NCBI RefSeq assembly: GCF_003233845.1
Contig: NZ_QKRB01000031.1
Coordinates: 62,001-126,000, forward strand
Source: Paenibacillus sambharensis
GTDB taxonomy: Bacteria; Bacillota; Bacilli; Paenibacillales; Paenibacillaceae
Length of the DNA stretch: 64,000 bases
Direction: 5' to 3'
The notes beneath the pieces are model-generated. The model was not told the DNA's origin and did not search any database. It saw only the letters and a list, made by a program, of their open reading frames with translations. Of this stretch, positions 26,466 through 35,146 are shown in pieces. A program made the translations under genes and the position numbers. How positions within the stretch are numbered: position 1 is the stretch's first letter; every line of letters starts with the position of its first letter.

Positions 26466-28091
26466 TCAAGTCAAACCGTCCCGATATTCCTGTGGTGTCA
26501 GCCCGGTCATCTTTTTAAAGAAACGTGTAAAGGAATGAGCTGCTTCGTAACCTACTGCCGCAGCAACATCCCGCACCTTCATATCATAATTGCAAAGCAT
26601 CTCCTTTGCTTTTCGCAGCCGGCACTTATCGATATACTCGGACAAGTTCATGCCGAATTCCTGCTTGAAGAAGCGAGACAGATAAGACGGGTTGAAATAG
26701 TGGACCTCCGCCAGCCTGACCAGAGACAGATCCTCTTCCAGATGTTCCTCTATAAATTGGCAGATGCGTTCGATCACTTTGGATGCCCTGTCTTTTTCAT
26801 CTTTATTTTTACAATCGAACACGGATTCAGCTGTTTCACGCAAATACAAGAACGCTTCCTTCATGGAACTATGATCATCCAGCCGCATGAGCTTCCCAAA
26901 CTCCGCCAGTTTGTCTTTCATTCCTAAGCGGTTCATATAAGAAAGCAGCAGCAGTGAGACGGTATAATAGCCTTCGATTGTCTTCTGGACATTCCCGCTA
27001 GCCTGAGTCAGCTTTACTGAAAGTGTATCCAGCTCTTCCAGAAACTCTGCCGCCTTCCCTCCTTCAAGGTGCGCCTCCAAGACAGCCGCTTTATGATCGA
27101 TGGATATGACTTCCTTCCACGCATCCGTATCCGCTTGGTCGGTCCGGTCGATGAGCAGCATGGACAGTCCGTCCCCGACCCTCAGCTGCTGCAGGCGGCG
27201 GAGTCTCTCATACCGGTTTGTCACTTCCTCCCATTCGCATAAGGCGCCGTTAACCGTGAAACTGATCGCAGATTGCAAGGAAGCCAGACAGGCTTCCTGA
27301 ATCAGCTCCAAGGTCCCTTCCAAATAACGGGCGAGATGCTGGTGAAACGTCTCTTCGGCCTCGGGCGACGGTTGAATGAACCAGAGTATATCGCCATGCT
27401 TATCAATGATTCCGAGACTTGCCGTTTGTTCCGACATAAATGACTCCCATATTCGCCGGACGTCCGTGAGCGCTTTGCTCCTTCCCGCATAACCTGTATC
27501 CGCTCTATAGGACACCCGGCCGAGAGCGAGAAGTACAGGGGCATTCGCCGAAAGGGGGATACGGAGTTCTTCGAAATCACGAATCAGCTCTTCCCGCCGT
27601 TCAATTATTAAAGAGGTCTCTCGGAGTAACTGACGGAAATATTCGTCATGCGCAGCAAGCTCAAGAGCATCCAACTGTTCAAGCGATGTCTTCACCAGCT
27701 TCTCCATTTGCAATTCCTGATCAATCTCCCGAATAACATCCTGAACCGTCTGCGTTACTTTGTCGTACCCTTCCGTCTTTAGCAGATAACGTGTATTGGG
27801 AAGCTGTATCGCTTGATAGGCGTAATCGAATTCGCTGAAGCCTGTCAGGAACACAACCTTGCACCTCGGCCAGTAGAGCTGAATTTGCTGTGACAATTCC
27901 AAGCCGTTCATGCCCGGCATCCGGATATCGGTAAGCACGATGTCGATGCGGGTACGGGACAGCCAATCCAGCGCCTCCTTGGCGGAATAGGCTTTGCATA
28001 CATCCAAATTTTCCAACAACTGCCGCTGAAACACCTCGTATAGAGCATCCGTAATGATCTCTTCATCGTCGACAATCAATAGCCTATACAT
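26466..28091 (-). CDS. Response regulator, receiver plus AraC-type DNA-binding domain
   Basis: 541 residues. The receiver domain is intact: IVDDEE (Asp8, Asp9), phospho-acceptor Asp55 in LTDIRMPG, Thr83 and Lys105 in YLLKTEG. About 300 residues of less conserved helical linker follow, then the AraC double helix-turn-helix (about 435-535, YFNPSYLSRFFKQEFG, GYEAAHSFTRFFKKMTG). The start ATG lies within the end of the kinase gene (8-base overlap) with GGAGGATACG upstream. It pairs with the LytS-type kinase and, by family habit, activates transport or hydrolase genes for a plant sugar. Confidence 0.95.
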   Translation of the reverse strand: MYRLLIVDDEEIITDALYEVFQRQLLENLDVCKAYSAKEALDWLSRTRIDIVLTDIRMPGMNGLELSQQIQLYWPRCKVVFLTGFSEFDYAYQAIQLPNTRYLLKTEGYDKVTQTVQDVIREIDQELQMEKLVKTSLEQLDALELAAHDEYFRQLLRETSLIIERREELIRDFEELRIPLSANAPVLLALGRVSYRADTGYAGRSKALTDVRRIWESFMSEQTASLGIIDKHGDILWFIQPSPEAEETFHQHLARYLEGTLELIQEACLASLQSAISFTVNGALCEWEEVTNRYERLRRLQQLRVGDGLSMLLIDRTDQADTDAWKEVISIDHKAAVLEAHLEGGKAAEFLEELDTLSVKLTQASGNVQKTIEGYYTVSLLLLSYMNRLGMKDKLAEFGKLMRLDDHSSMKEAFLYLRETAESVFDCKNKDEKDRASKVIERICQFIEEHLEEDLSLVRLAEVHYFNPSYLSRFFKQEFGMNLSEYIDKCRLRKAKEMLCNYDMKVRDVAAAVGYEAAHSFTRFFKKMTGLTPQEYRDGLT

Positions 28092-29829
28092 GTTTCGTAT
28101 CCTCCCGCCTGATTCGAATGGATACTTTCAGCCCGTTCAACTCGCTTCTTGACAGCTTTAGTCCGCTCCCCGCACCGAAGGTTAAAACAAGCCTGCGATG
28201 GATATTAAGGAGGCCCGTGCTTTCGAAGGAATTGACCGTGTTCTCTACTCGTGACTGCAATGCCAAGATATCGGAATCGCTTATGCTGCTGCCGTTATCC
28301 TCAATGGTAATGCATATTTCGTTCTCTGTATGCTCGAAGGTGAGCCGGAATATTCCCTCTTCTGCCATCTTCTCGAGACTGTGCTCATATGCATTCTCGA
28401 TAATCGGCTGGATGATCAGACGCGGAACGCGAATCCGCTCCATCTCGGCCGGCAGCTCATCGAATTGCACACGGATGCGCCTCGAGAACCTCAGCTTTTG
28501 AATTTCCGAATATATGCGAGAATGCTTCACTTCCTCCGAGAGGGGCACATGATCTTCCCCATTGCGGGTAATAAACCGGAAATATTCACCCAGCATATTG
28601 GTAAAGAGCTCGATTCTTTCCAGATCCCCTGTCCTGGCAAGCGAGTTCAGAATAAAAAAACTGTTATACAAAAAATGCGGGTTGATCTGGGACTGCAGCT
28701 GCTTGAGCTCTGCCCTCTGCATCATCATTTTCTGCTTGAAATCTTGATCGATTAAGCTTTGCAGCTTGTTCAGCATTTGATTGTACCTGGTGTACAGATA
28801 GCCAAATTCATCCTTCCTCTCATGCTCGATCGGCGTGTTCAGCGATCCGTTCTCCATTCGTTTGAAGCCTTGTACCAAATACAGCAGCGGCCGGTGAATA
28901 GATTGGTAGGAGAAATATGAGAATGCTACGACCGCAAGAAGCGATGTCAACGCGAATAACAGCCCCCACGTATAAAACTTGCTTAGCGGCCGCTTGACGG
29001 TTTCCTCTGGCAGGTAGGCTGCGACCGACAGACCCAGCGATTGGGAATACACTTTGTTCAAGTGGTAGCTCTTTCCATTCATCTCCATACGAAATTCATT
29101 GTCACTTGTCGAACTTGCTTTCTGCACGAATTGCAGAATCGAAGCGTCCGACTGCGGGTGGCTGCGAATGGTGTATTCGTTTTCCTCCAGAATAAGCAGG
29201 GAGCCGCTATCCTTATATAGATTGATCTGGTTCAACGACCTGCGCAGCTTCTCCGAATCTAATTCGATCTGGACGATGAAGATCGGATCTTCCCCATTTC
29301 TTGCGTTTTGCTTGGAAGCGCTGAGGTGAAGCTTTCCATTCCATAATCGAAGGCGGCTTCCTGTCAGCCCGGTACGGGTATTAAACGTATGAAACCTGAC
29401 TTCATCAAGCGGCTGCACGGCATTCACCGCCGATACCGTCTTGTTAATCGGGCGAATATGCACGGAGACATCCTTCATGTAGGGACTGCTGTTTTGAAAG
29501 GAGGTCAACCGGCTCAGCAGCTCGTTCAGGCTCTCCCTTTGCTCTGCGCTGTCCATTAGGGACCAAGTTGCGGATAGCTTGTTAAGCCCGCTGTCCTCCA
29601 CTGTGTCGAACAACTGAAGCTCCATCCATTCGATCTCCCGGTTCAAGCCGTCCAGATAATACTCCAGCTGCTTAACGGTTGCTCTCGTAATATCGTTGCT
29701 TGCGTTATGATAGCTCCATTGATATAAATAAACCCCTAACAGAATGATTGGAACTACCACGATGAGGTATGTAAATACCAAACGGGCAAATATTGAATTC
29801 CGCATGGAGAATGCAGGAAATTTAATCAA
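28084..29829 (-). CDS. Sensor histidine kinase, LytS/YesM-type
   Basis: 581 residues from a TTG preceded by GGAGG. Membrane segments at about 12-36 and 286-306 bracket an extracytoplasmic sensor domain of about 250 residues (dCache-like). A HAMP segment (about 308-360), the His_kinase core with His385 in QINPHFLYNS and a C-terminal ATPase domain (IIENAYEHSLEKM) follow. The family autophosphorylates and passes phosphate to AraC-type regulators. It lies between the binding-protein gene and the regulator gene, so the binding protein may deliver the signal. Confidence 0.95.
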   Translation of the reverse strand: MIKFPAFSMRNSIFARLVFTYLIVVVPIILLGVYLYQWSYHNASNDITRATVKQLEYYLDGLNREIEWMELQLFDTVEDSGLNKLSATWSLMDSAEQRESLNELLSRLTSFQNSSPYMKDVSVHIRPINKTVSAVNAVQPLDEVRFHTFNTRTGLTGSRLRLWNGKLHLSASKQNARNGEDPIFIVQIELDSEKLRRSLNQINLYKDSGSLLILEENEYTIRSHPQSDASILQFVQKASSTSDNEFRMEMNGKSYHLNKVYSQSLGLSVAAYLPEETVKRPLSKFYTWGLLFALTSLLAVVAFSYFSYQSIHRPLLYLVQGFKRMENGSLNTPIEHERKDEFGYLYTRYNQMLNKLQSLIDQDFKQKMMMQRAELKQLQSQINPHFLYNSFFILNSLARTGDLERIELFTNMLGEYFRFITRNGEDHVPLSEEVKHSRIYSEIQKLRFSRRIRVQFDELPAEMERIRVPRLIIQPIIENAYEHSLEKMAEEGIFRLTFEHTENEICITIEDNGSSISDSDILALQSRVENTVNSFESTGLLNIHRRLVLTFGAGSGLKLSRSELNGLKVSIRIRREDTKHV

Positions 29830-29856
29830 ACAAACGCCTCCGTTGCCGCAATTATT

Positions 29857-31569
29857 TCATGGTTGATGTACGCTCTTTCCGGCAAACCAACGGTTCACTT
29901 CTTCGGTAATCTGGTCGCCGCCCAATTCTTTCCACTCTGCTACAAAGCGATCGAAATCTTCTATTGGACGTCCTAATATGATGTTAATGTAAGTCTCAAG
30001 CTCTAGCTCATCCAGAATGGCCTGCATATTGATCATCGTATCCGTAGGAGCGCCAACAAAGCTTTCATACAGCAGCTGGCCTTTCTTCTCGTATTCGTCC
30101 ATAATAGCGAATGCCCCGTTCCTGCCATAGGTCCTCTCCCAGCCCCATCCGGCGTCACTGTCTGCGCTTCCGGATAAATAGGAATCGATGTTTCTCTGAA
30201 TCGCCTTCGCTTCAGCCCCCAGCTGGGATGTATCTCCAGTACGCCGTGCTTTTTCCATTTGTCTGTATGCCTCCAAGTTTTTCTTTACGGGAAAAGGCGT
30301 TACCGGCGACAACTGCCATACCGGCAGCGGATTACTGTAATACGTTTCGTATTCGGCTGTTTTCCCCCAGTTTTTCTCGAGGTGGAGGTTGAACATTTTC
30401 ACAATCGCTTCGGGGTATGGATAATCCTTCCTGACCGCAAGGTACTGATAGGTGCTGAAACGAAGCGGTACCTTCGGCTTCTCCCCGTGATCTGAAACGA
30501 TCGGGAACGCTTGCCATTGTGATTCAGGAAACTCTTTACGGCTGGCTTGTGCGACGAACGAGCCCCACTGCTCACCGTAGAACATACCGATTTTACCCGA
30601 AGCAATCATCGCCTTCACTTTATTGCCGTCCTTCAGTCCGAACTCGGGATCGAGCTGCCCGTTCTTGTACATCTCCTGCAGCGCTTTCAGCGCCAGCTTT
30701 ACTTCCGGCTGGATCCCTCCGTAGACAAGTTTCCCGTCGTCGCCTTTCAGCCATATCTTCGCATAGGCGCCATAACCGGCCAGAAAATCCATAATACCCA
30801 TAACAGGATCCCATAAATGCTGGGATACAGCTAGTCCATAGGTATCGTCAATCCCATTTTGATCGGGATCTTCTTCTGTAAACGCTTTCGAAATTGCGAG
30901 CAAGTCGTCCATTGTTCGTGGCGGCTGTCTATCGACACGCTCAAGCCAGTCCGTCCGTATCCAAATGAATTGTGCTCCTTCAATAGAAGCGATCGTCTCC
31001 GGCAGCGCCATTAATTTGCCATCGATAGTTGCTGAGTCAAACGGCCCTGTCCCTTCCTCGCTGAGAATGCGCTTGGTGAGCGGCGTTGCGTAGGTCTCGT
31101 ATATCTCCGTCATATCCTGGATGAGTCCAGCATTTGTGAGCAGCCGCAGCTGCTGCGCATTTACCTTGACGACATCAGGAATTTCCCCCGATGCGATCGC
31201 CATGCCTAATTTCTGACGGTAAAGATCTCCTCTTGCTACCCAATCGTAACGGATGCGGATTCCCAATGCTTCTTCGTAGAGACGGCTCCACGTATTATCT
31301 TCCAACAACTGACCGGGCATGTCGTTAATAAGATTTTCCAGACTAGAGGTATAGTCCCTTACGAAAACCACCTCAATCGGAGGATCGTATTTACTAAGGC
31401 CGAGGTCTTGGTAAACGATGGTTTCCTGCTTTGAATCCAGGAGATGTGAGTTCTCATTGTTATTTATACATCCTGACAATAGGGGGACGAAGGCAGCAAG
31501 CAGACAGGCTGGCAGCAACATTAGCTTCGTTTTTTTTATGTAGGAAACCCGCAACAGGCACAACCCCAT
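29857..31569 (-). CDS. Solute-binding lipoprotein, LplA-type, beside a two-component system
   Basis: 570 residues with a lipobox (PLLSGC, Cys34). The body is a long type 1 binding protein (LGMAIASGEIPDVVKVNAQQ, PDQNGIDDTYGLAVSQHLWD, ARRTGDTSQLG). It precedes the kinase gene by 27 bases with no permease gene nearby. It may act as an accessory sensor for the kinase or feed a permease pair encoded elsewhere in the window. The start codon context is weak (ACGGAA), so an internal start before IKKTKLML cannot be excluded. Confidence 0.9.
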   Translation of the reverse strand: MGLCLLRVSYIKKTKLMLLPACLLAAFVPLLSGCINNNENSHLLDSKQETIVYQDLGLSKYDPPIEVVFVRDYTSSLENLINDMPGQLLEDNTWSRLYEEALGIRIRYDWVARGDLYRQKLGMAIASGEIPDVVKVNAQQLRLLTNAGLIQDMTEIYETYATPLTKRILSEEGTGPFDSATIDGKLMALPETIASIEGAQFIWIRTDWLERVDRQPPRTMDDLLAISKAFTEEDPDQNGIDDTYGLAVSQHLWDPVMGIMDFLAGYGAYAKIWLKGDDGKLVYGGIQPEVKLALKALQEMYKNGQLDPEFGLKDGNKVKAMIASGKIGMFYGEQWGSFVAQASRKEFPESQWQAFPIVSDHGEKPKVPLRFSTYQYLAVRKDYPYPEAIVKMFNLHLEKNWGKTAEYETYYSNPLPVWQLSPVTPFPVKKNLEAYRQMEKARRTGDTSQLGAEAKAIQRNIDSYLSGSADSDAGWGWERTYGRNGAFAIMDEYEKKGQLLYESFVGAPTDTMINMQAILDELELETYINIILGRPIEDFDRFVAEWKELGGDQITEEVNRWFAGKSVHQP

Positions 31570-31732
31570 TTCCGTTTGTTCGGCATTCCATTGAATAGAT
31601 GTTTACTTATCATTATTCTAGTGGCGTCAGCAATGGCGCAAGTGGCAATTGTTGATTTTGTTACCCATTGATTACTTCTTCTCATTCTGTAGAACTCTTA
31701 AAAAACTGTCCCGGCAACGGTTTCGCAAAAGA

Positions 31733-31769
31733 AACCTCCAGCAGCGCGATGGGCGTTTGACTGGAGGTT
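31733..31769 (-). terminator. Terminator of the beta-helix protein gene
   Basis: AACCTCCAG (31733-31741) pairs with CTGGAGGTT (31761-31769) and is followed on the minus strand by TTCTTTTG. The rest of the gap 31570-31820 shows nothing convincing. Confidence 0.75.
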
Positions 31770-31820
31770 CTTATATAATGACTCCTTCAAAGTTACTGCA
31801 GCCTGAGGCTCTTCCAGCGC

Positions 31821-33017
31821 CTAGCGCGTATTCGTGTTGCCCCGTACAGTATTGCCGCTGCCGCCCTCGATACTGACAGACGTACCGGACGTACTCGTAA
31901 CGTTGTTCAGAATCTGATTGTTGTTCGAGTTGCCTGTCACACGGATTCCGAAATTCCGGAAGCTGGAATAGGTTGACATGCGATTGCCGGAAACTTCATT
32001 GCTGCTTGCATTAGACAGGCGGATCGTCTCCGGATTGAGCGATGTGTTCACCTGCTGAATGATGTTTCCTCTGAAGTAGTTGTTGTTTGATTCAACCAGG
32101 ATACCATGAATGCGGGAATCCACAATCGTGTTATTCTCAATCGTATTGTATCTGGCGCCGGTGGTCAGAAAGATCCCTCGCGGGTAGTTAACAATCCGGT
32201 TATTCTTGACCGTATTGTATTCACCGCCGTTAGGAATGCGGATACCGCCGTACGTATCGCTTTGCTGCACGCTGTTGATAATCTCATTGTCCGTTACGAC
32301 AGAGTGGGCTGCTCGGGACAAGTTAATACCGCTGCCGCCGGTGGAATTCGTGATGCGGTTCTTGGTAATCTGGACATTGCGGAATTCCCCGACCGGGTAG
32401 CTCTCATGCCCTGCTGCAATCGCATGTCCGCTGGTCCGGTCGAACACGCTGTTCGTAATAACCGAATCCTTCGTTCTTCTCAGCAGCGCACCAATCGTCG
32501 TATCCCGTATTTCTACATTGGAGAGGGTCAGCCTGCGGATGTCTGCATCGATATTAATGCCGCCGACCTGACCAAGACCGCGTGCAGCACGGTTTGTACG
32601 ATCCGCATCAATTGTCAGGTAAGAGACCGTCGCGTTCAGGTCATTGTTCCCCCGCAGGATCGGATTGCCGAATACATAGCTGCCCACCGTGCCCGTCTTC
32701 TTGATGATCGTCCTCCCCATTCCGTCTCCGACCAGGCTCACACCCGCATGTAAACGCACTGCATTATCCACATAGTAAGTGCCCGCCGGAAGATACACCG
32801 TTCCTTGAACGCCTCTGTCATAAAAATGCTTCATGGCCGCATGCAGTGCAGCCGATTGATCACTGGTCACCCCCGCCCTCACGCCAAAATCACGTGCGTT
32901 AACGGTTTCAGCCGCATAGGCCTTGTAACTGTTACCGGGAACATACACACCCGCCACGAGTGTCATGCACAATACAGCAATCAGGGAAACCTTCCATTTC
33001 CTTAATTTCATCTTCAC
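31821..33017 (-). CDS. Secreted right-handed parallel beta-helix protein (pectate-lyase-like)
   Basis: About 398 residues from the GTG at 33017 or the ATG at 33011, both served by GGAGGG at 33023-33028. A signal peptide ends near YKAYAAE. The start of the mature part (NARDFGVRAGVTSDQSAALH, GTVYLPAGTYYV) is the pectate-lyase-3/pectinesterase-like opening. Many NosD-like coils follow (NTVKNNRIVNYPRGIFLTTG, NTIENNTIVDSRIHGILVES). The family includes pectin-active lyases and other polysaccharide lyases or epimerases. Catalytic residues cannot be named with confidence. A half-cre element occurs upstream. Confidence 0.87.
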   Translation of the reverse strand: MKMKLRKWKVSLIAVLCMTLVAGVYVPGNSYKAYAAETVNARDFGVRAGVTSDQSAALHAAMKHFYDRGVQGTVYLPAGTYYVDNAVRLHAGVSLVGDGMGRTIIKKTGTVGSYVFGNPILRGNNDLNATVSYLTIDADRTNRAARGLGQVGGINIDADIRRLTLSNVEIRDTTIGALLRRTKDSVITNSVFDRTSGHAIAAGHESYPVGEFRNVQITKNRITNSTGGSGINLSRAAHSVVTDNEIINSVQQSDTYGGIRIPNGGEYNTVKNNRIVNYPRGIFLTTGARYNTIENNTIVDSRIHGILVESNNNYFRGNIIQQVNTSLNPETIRLSNASSNEVSGNRMSTYSSFRNFGIRVTGNSNNNQILNNVTSTSGTSVSIEGGSGNTVRGNTNTR

Positions 33018-33120
33018 TAGATCCCTCCAAATCATTATTTGCCTGCCCGTTCGAACGGCTAGTCTAACAGTCTAGCAGCAATCTCTGGCAGCACACCTCC
33101 TTCTTTGGAAATGATCTATG

Positions 33121-33152
33121 TGTAAACGCCCCACTCTTGGCAAACGCTTACA
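33121..33152 (-). promoter_or_regulatory. Paired TGTAA(A/G)CG half-sites upstream of the beta-helix gene
   Basis: TGTAAACG at the left and CGCTTACA at the right are opposed with 16 bases between them. The right element read on the minus strand (TGTAAGCGTTTGCC) matches the CcpA consensus except at two positions. It is a weak catabolite-control candidate. Confidence 0.35.
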
Positions 33153-33233
33153 ATTTAAATTATAGCGAATGTTGAAAGTGTATACAACAATCTTATGACT
33201 CGTATTTAAAGCATCCTTTTATACCAAAATGAA

Positions 33234-33264
33234 ACGAGGCTGCCGGATTTGCCGCCAGCCTCGT
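33234..33264 (-). terminator. Terminator of the sigma/anti-sigma operon
   Basis: ACGAGGCTG (33234-33242) pairs with CAGCCTCGT (33256-33264) and is followed on the minus strand by TTCATTTTGG. It begins 13 bases after the anti-sigma stop. Confidence 0.75.
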
Positions 33265-33277
33265 CTTGCATCATCTG

Positions 33278-34405
33278 TCAATGCTCAACCTCAACCACTT
33301 TACCAGTGATATCGCCGTTATCCTCTACCGTAAATACAAGCACCATTACCTTTCCATCTTCTCTCTCACTGAATTGGATAGGTATATCGCCCGTCTGTTC
33401 TTCCGGCAATTGATCAGGGGGTATCTTAATTTTCCAGTCACCATACTTGTAAATGATTCTCCCTTGTTCATCGTAGGTTACTTTTTGTACAGATCCAGGG
33501 ATTGTTGTTCCTTTGCCTTGGGAGAATTTAATCTTCCATTGCTTTGCCTTTCTTGCCATTTCAACTGCTGAATCGCCGTCGGTCTCCTCGGGTTTCATCA
33601 GTTTCCGTAAATACGCATCTGCCTTTGCCGGATCAGCTTTCGACTTATCCAGAGGAAGATCGAACAATACGGAAACCCCCTGATAGTCCGGACGGACGCT
33701 CATTTTACCTGTCTTTTCATCGTACGTGATCGCATCAATACTGAAGAAGCTCGAGCCGCTGATAATGGCCAGATACACGCCCTTGTCAGCAAACATTTCC
33801 ACTTCATCGCATTCGATGATTCTATACATGATACCGTCCGTTACGATTTCACTATATGTGCCGTGCATCGAGGCGAGGTTGTACCGCCAAGGCTCTAAAC
33901 CCTTGATGAGAGGCGATACGAAAAAAGGGACCTCTTTGTATTCCAGATCATTCGCTGTGGGCATAGGACTTCCATCCGCCTTGGCAATGGATACGACGGC
34001 ATAAGTTTTCTCTGGGGACAAATCACTCGACGGACTTTCCAGTTCCTGCAACCCGGCTCCTGAGACGATGCCGTGCAACGTAATCTCATAGCCTTTAGAA
34101 ACAACGGACTCATTGATTTCAACCGCGTTGCTGCTTGCAAAAGCTTCAGCCAATAATTCTTCTCCTAAATGTCCGGCTATCTGCTGGGAACTTATAAGCT
34201 TTATGGCTGCAAATGCAGACATCGACATAACAAGCATACACACAGTAACCAGCACTCCTATAGAAAATCTTTTGATATAAGGGGGCTTTGTTTTCCTTCC
34301 CTCCCTATACCGGTTAATGATGTATCTATTCAATTGCTCTTCTGGCTCAGCATCCGAAGCCAGTGCTTGCCGAAGCAGTCGGTCCCACTTATCGGAGTCG
34401 CTCAC
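33278..34405 (-). CDS. Anti-sigma factor-like membrane protein (DUF4179-type)
   Basis: 375 residues: a short cytoplasmic N-terminus with helices (residues 1-45), one membrane segment (IGVLVTVCMLVMSMSAFAAI, about 48-67) and a large outer domain. This layout, with a four-base overlap (ATGA) to an ECF sigma gene, is typical of anti-sigma factors. The outer domain has the DUF4179 flavour (a serine-rich strand followed by an AVVSIAKADGSP-type block). It should hold the sigma factor inactive until an envelope signal is sensed. Confidence 0.8.
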   Translation of the reverse strand: MSDSDKWDRLLRQALASDAEPEEQLNRYIINRYREGRKTKPPYIKRFSIGVLVTVCMLVMSMSAFAAIKLISSQQIAGHLGEELLAEAFASSNAVEINESVVSKGYEITLHGIVSGAGLQELESPSSDLSPEKTYAVVSIAKADGSPMPTANDLEYKEVPFFVSPLIKGLEPWRYNLASMHGTYSEIVTDGIMYRIIECDEVEMFADKGVYLAIISGSSFFSIDAITYDEKTGKMSVRPDYQGVSVLFDLPLDKSKADPAKADAYLRKLMKPEETDGDSAVEMARKAKQWKIKFSQGKGTTIPGSVQKVTYDEQGRIIYKYGDWKIKIPPDQLPEEQTGDIPIQFSEREDGKVMVLVFTVEDNGDITGKVVEVEH

Positions 34406-34926
34406 AGGGTATCCACCTCCAATTCCTTTTTCATTGCTTTTCTGGCTTGATATAGCCTGCTTTTAACCGTTCCAGACGGGATTTTCAATACGGATGCGAT
34501 TTCCTCGATAGACATATCCGCGGTATAGTACATATACAGCGGAATTTTCAATTTATCGCAAAGACCGTCCGCGGCGGCTTGAATCTTGCAGCGCAGCTCC
34601 ATAGTAAGCACAGCATCTTCAGGCGAATCTTCTTTAGTGAACATGTAAGAAGTGTCGGCGGCTTCGTTGAACGCTACCGTGGGCGCGATTCTCTGCCTCC
34701 AGGAGAACTTCCGGCGCTGGTTCTTGCGGAGTCCGATTGCAATTGACAGGAGGAAAGCTTTCGGATTCCGATTTCGGTCTACTTTTGAATGCCCTTCGAT
34801 CGCCTTGAGCAACGTTTCCTGGTAGAGATCATCTGTATCTTCCTTATTTCCCATAAGTCTAAGGCAAAATCCATATAGCGCCTTGCCATGCTGCTCCATT
34901 AACTCGTGAAGCTCTTCGATATCCAA
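34402..34926 (-). CDS. ECF RNA polymerase sigma factor
   Basis: 174 residues from a TTG at 34926 with AAAGGAG upstream. Region 2 carries LYQETLLKAIEGH, and region 4 carries MSIEEIASVLKIPSGTVKSRLYQARKAM, a clear sigma-70 helix-turn-helix. It is coupled to its likely anti-sigma factor by a four-base overlap. The regulon is unknown; ECF factors of this kind often govern their own promoter, but no clear ECF box was found in the 220-base upstream gap. Confidence 0.93.
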   Translation of the reverse strand: MDIEELHELMEQHGKALYGFCLRLMGNKEDTDDLYQETLLKAIEGHSKVDRNRNPKAFLLSIAIGLRKNQRRKFSWRQRIAPTVAFNEAADTSYMFTKEDSPEDAVLTMELRCKIQAAADGLCDKLKIPLYMYYTADMSIEEIASVLKIPSGTVKSRLYQARKAMKKELEVDTL

Positions 34927-35104
34927 TTATCTTCTCCTTTCTTCATCGCCCGTTCATCCTTATATGGTCATAACTTGAATAATGGTTCAGTAAGCAAGCA
35001 TTAAAAAGCGCTGAACGAATGTTAATGATCATCGCTTTAATAATATCTCCAAATCCCCTATCCACTTGTGCCTTCGTGTTTGTGTCGGCGTTAACCTTTC
35101 CCCA

Positions 35105-35134
35105 TAAAAAACGGACCCCCACAAAGGAGGCCCG
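35105..35134 (-). terminator. Terminator of the S41-like peptidase gene
   Basis: An imperfect GC-rich stem (CGGACCCCC with GGAGGCCCG, 35112-35134) is followed on the minus strand by seven T (35111-35105), 13 bases after the stop. Confidence 0.7.
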
Positions 35135-35146
35135 CTTGCTAATCAT

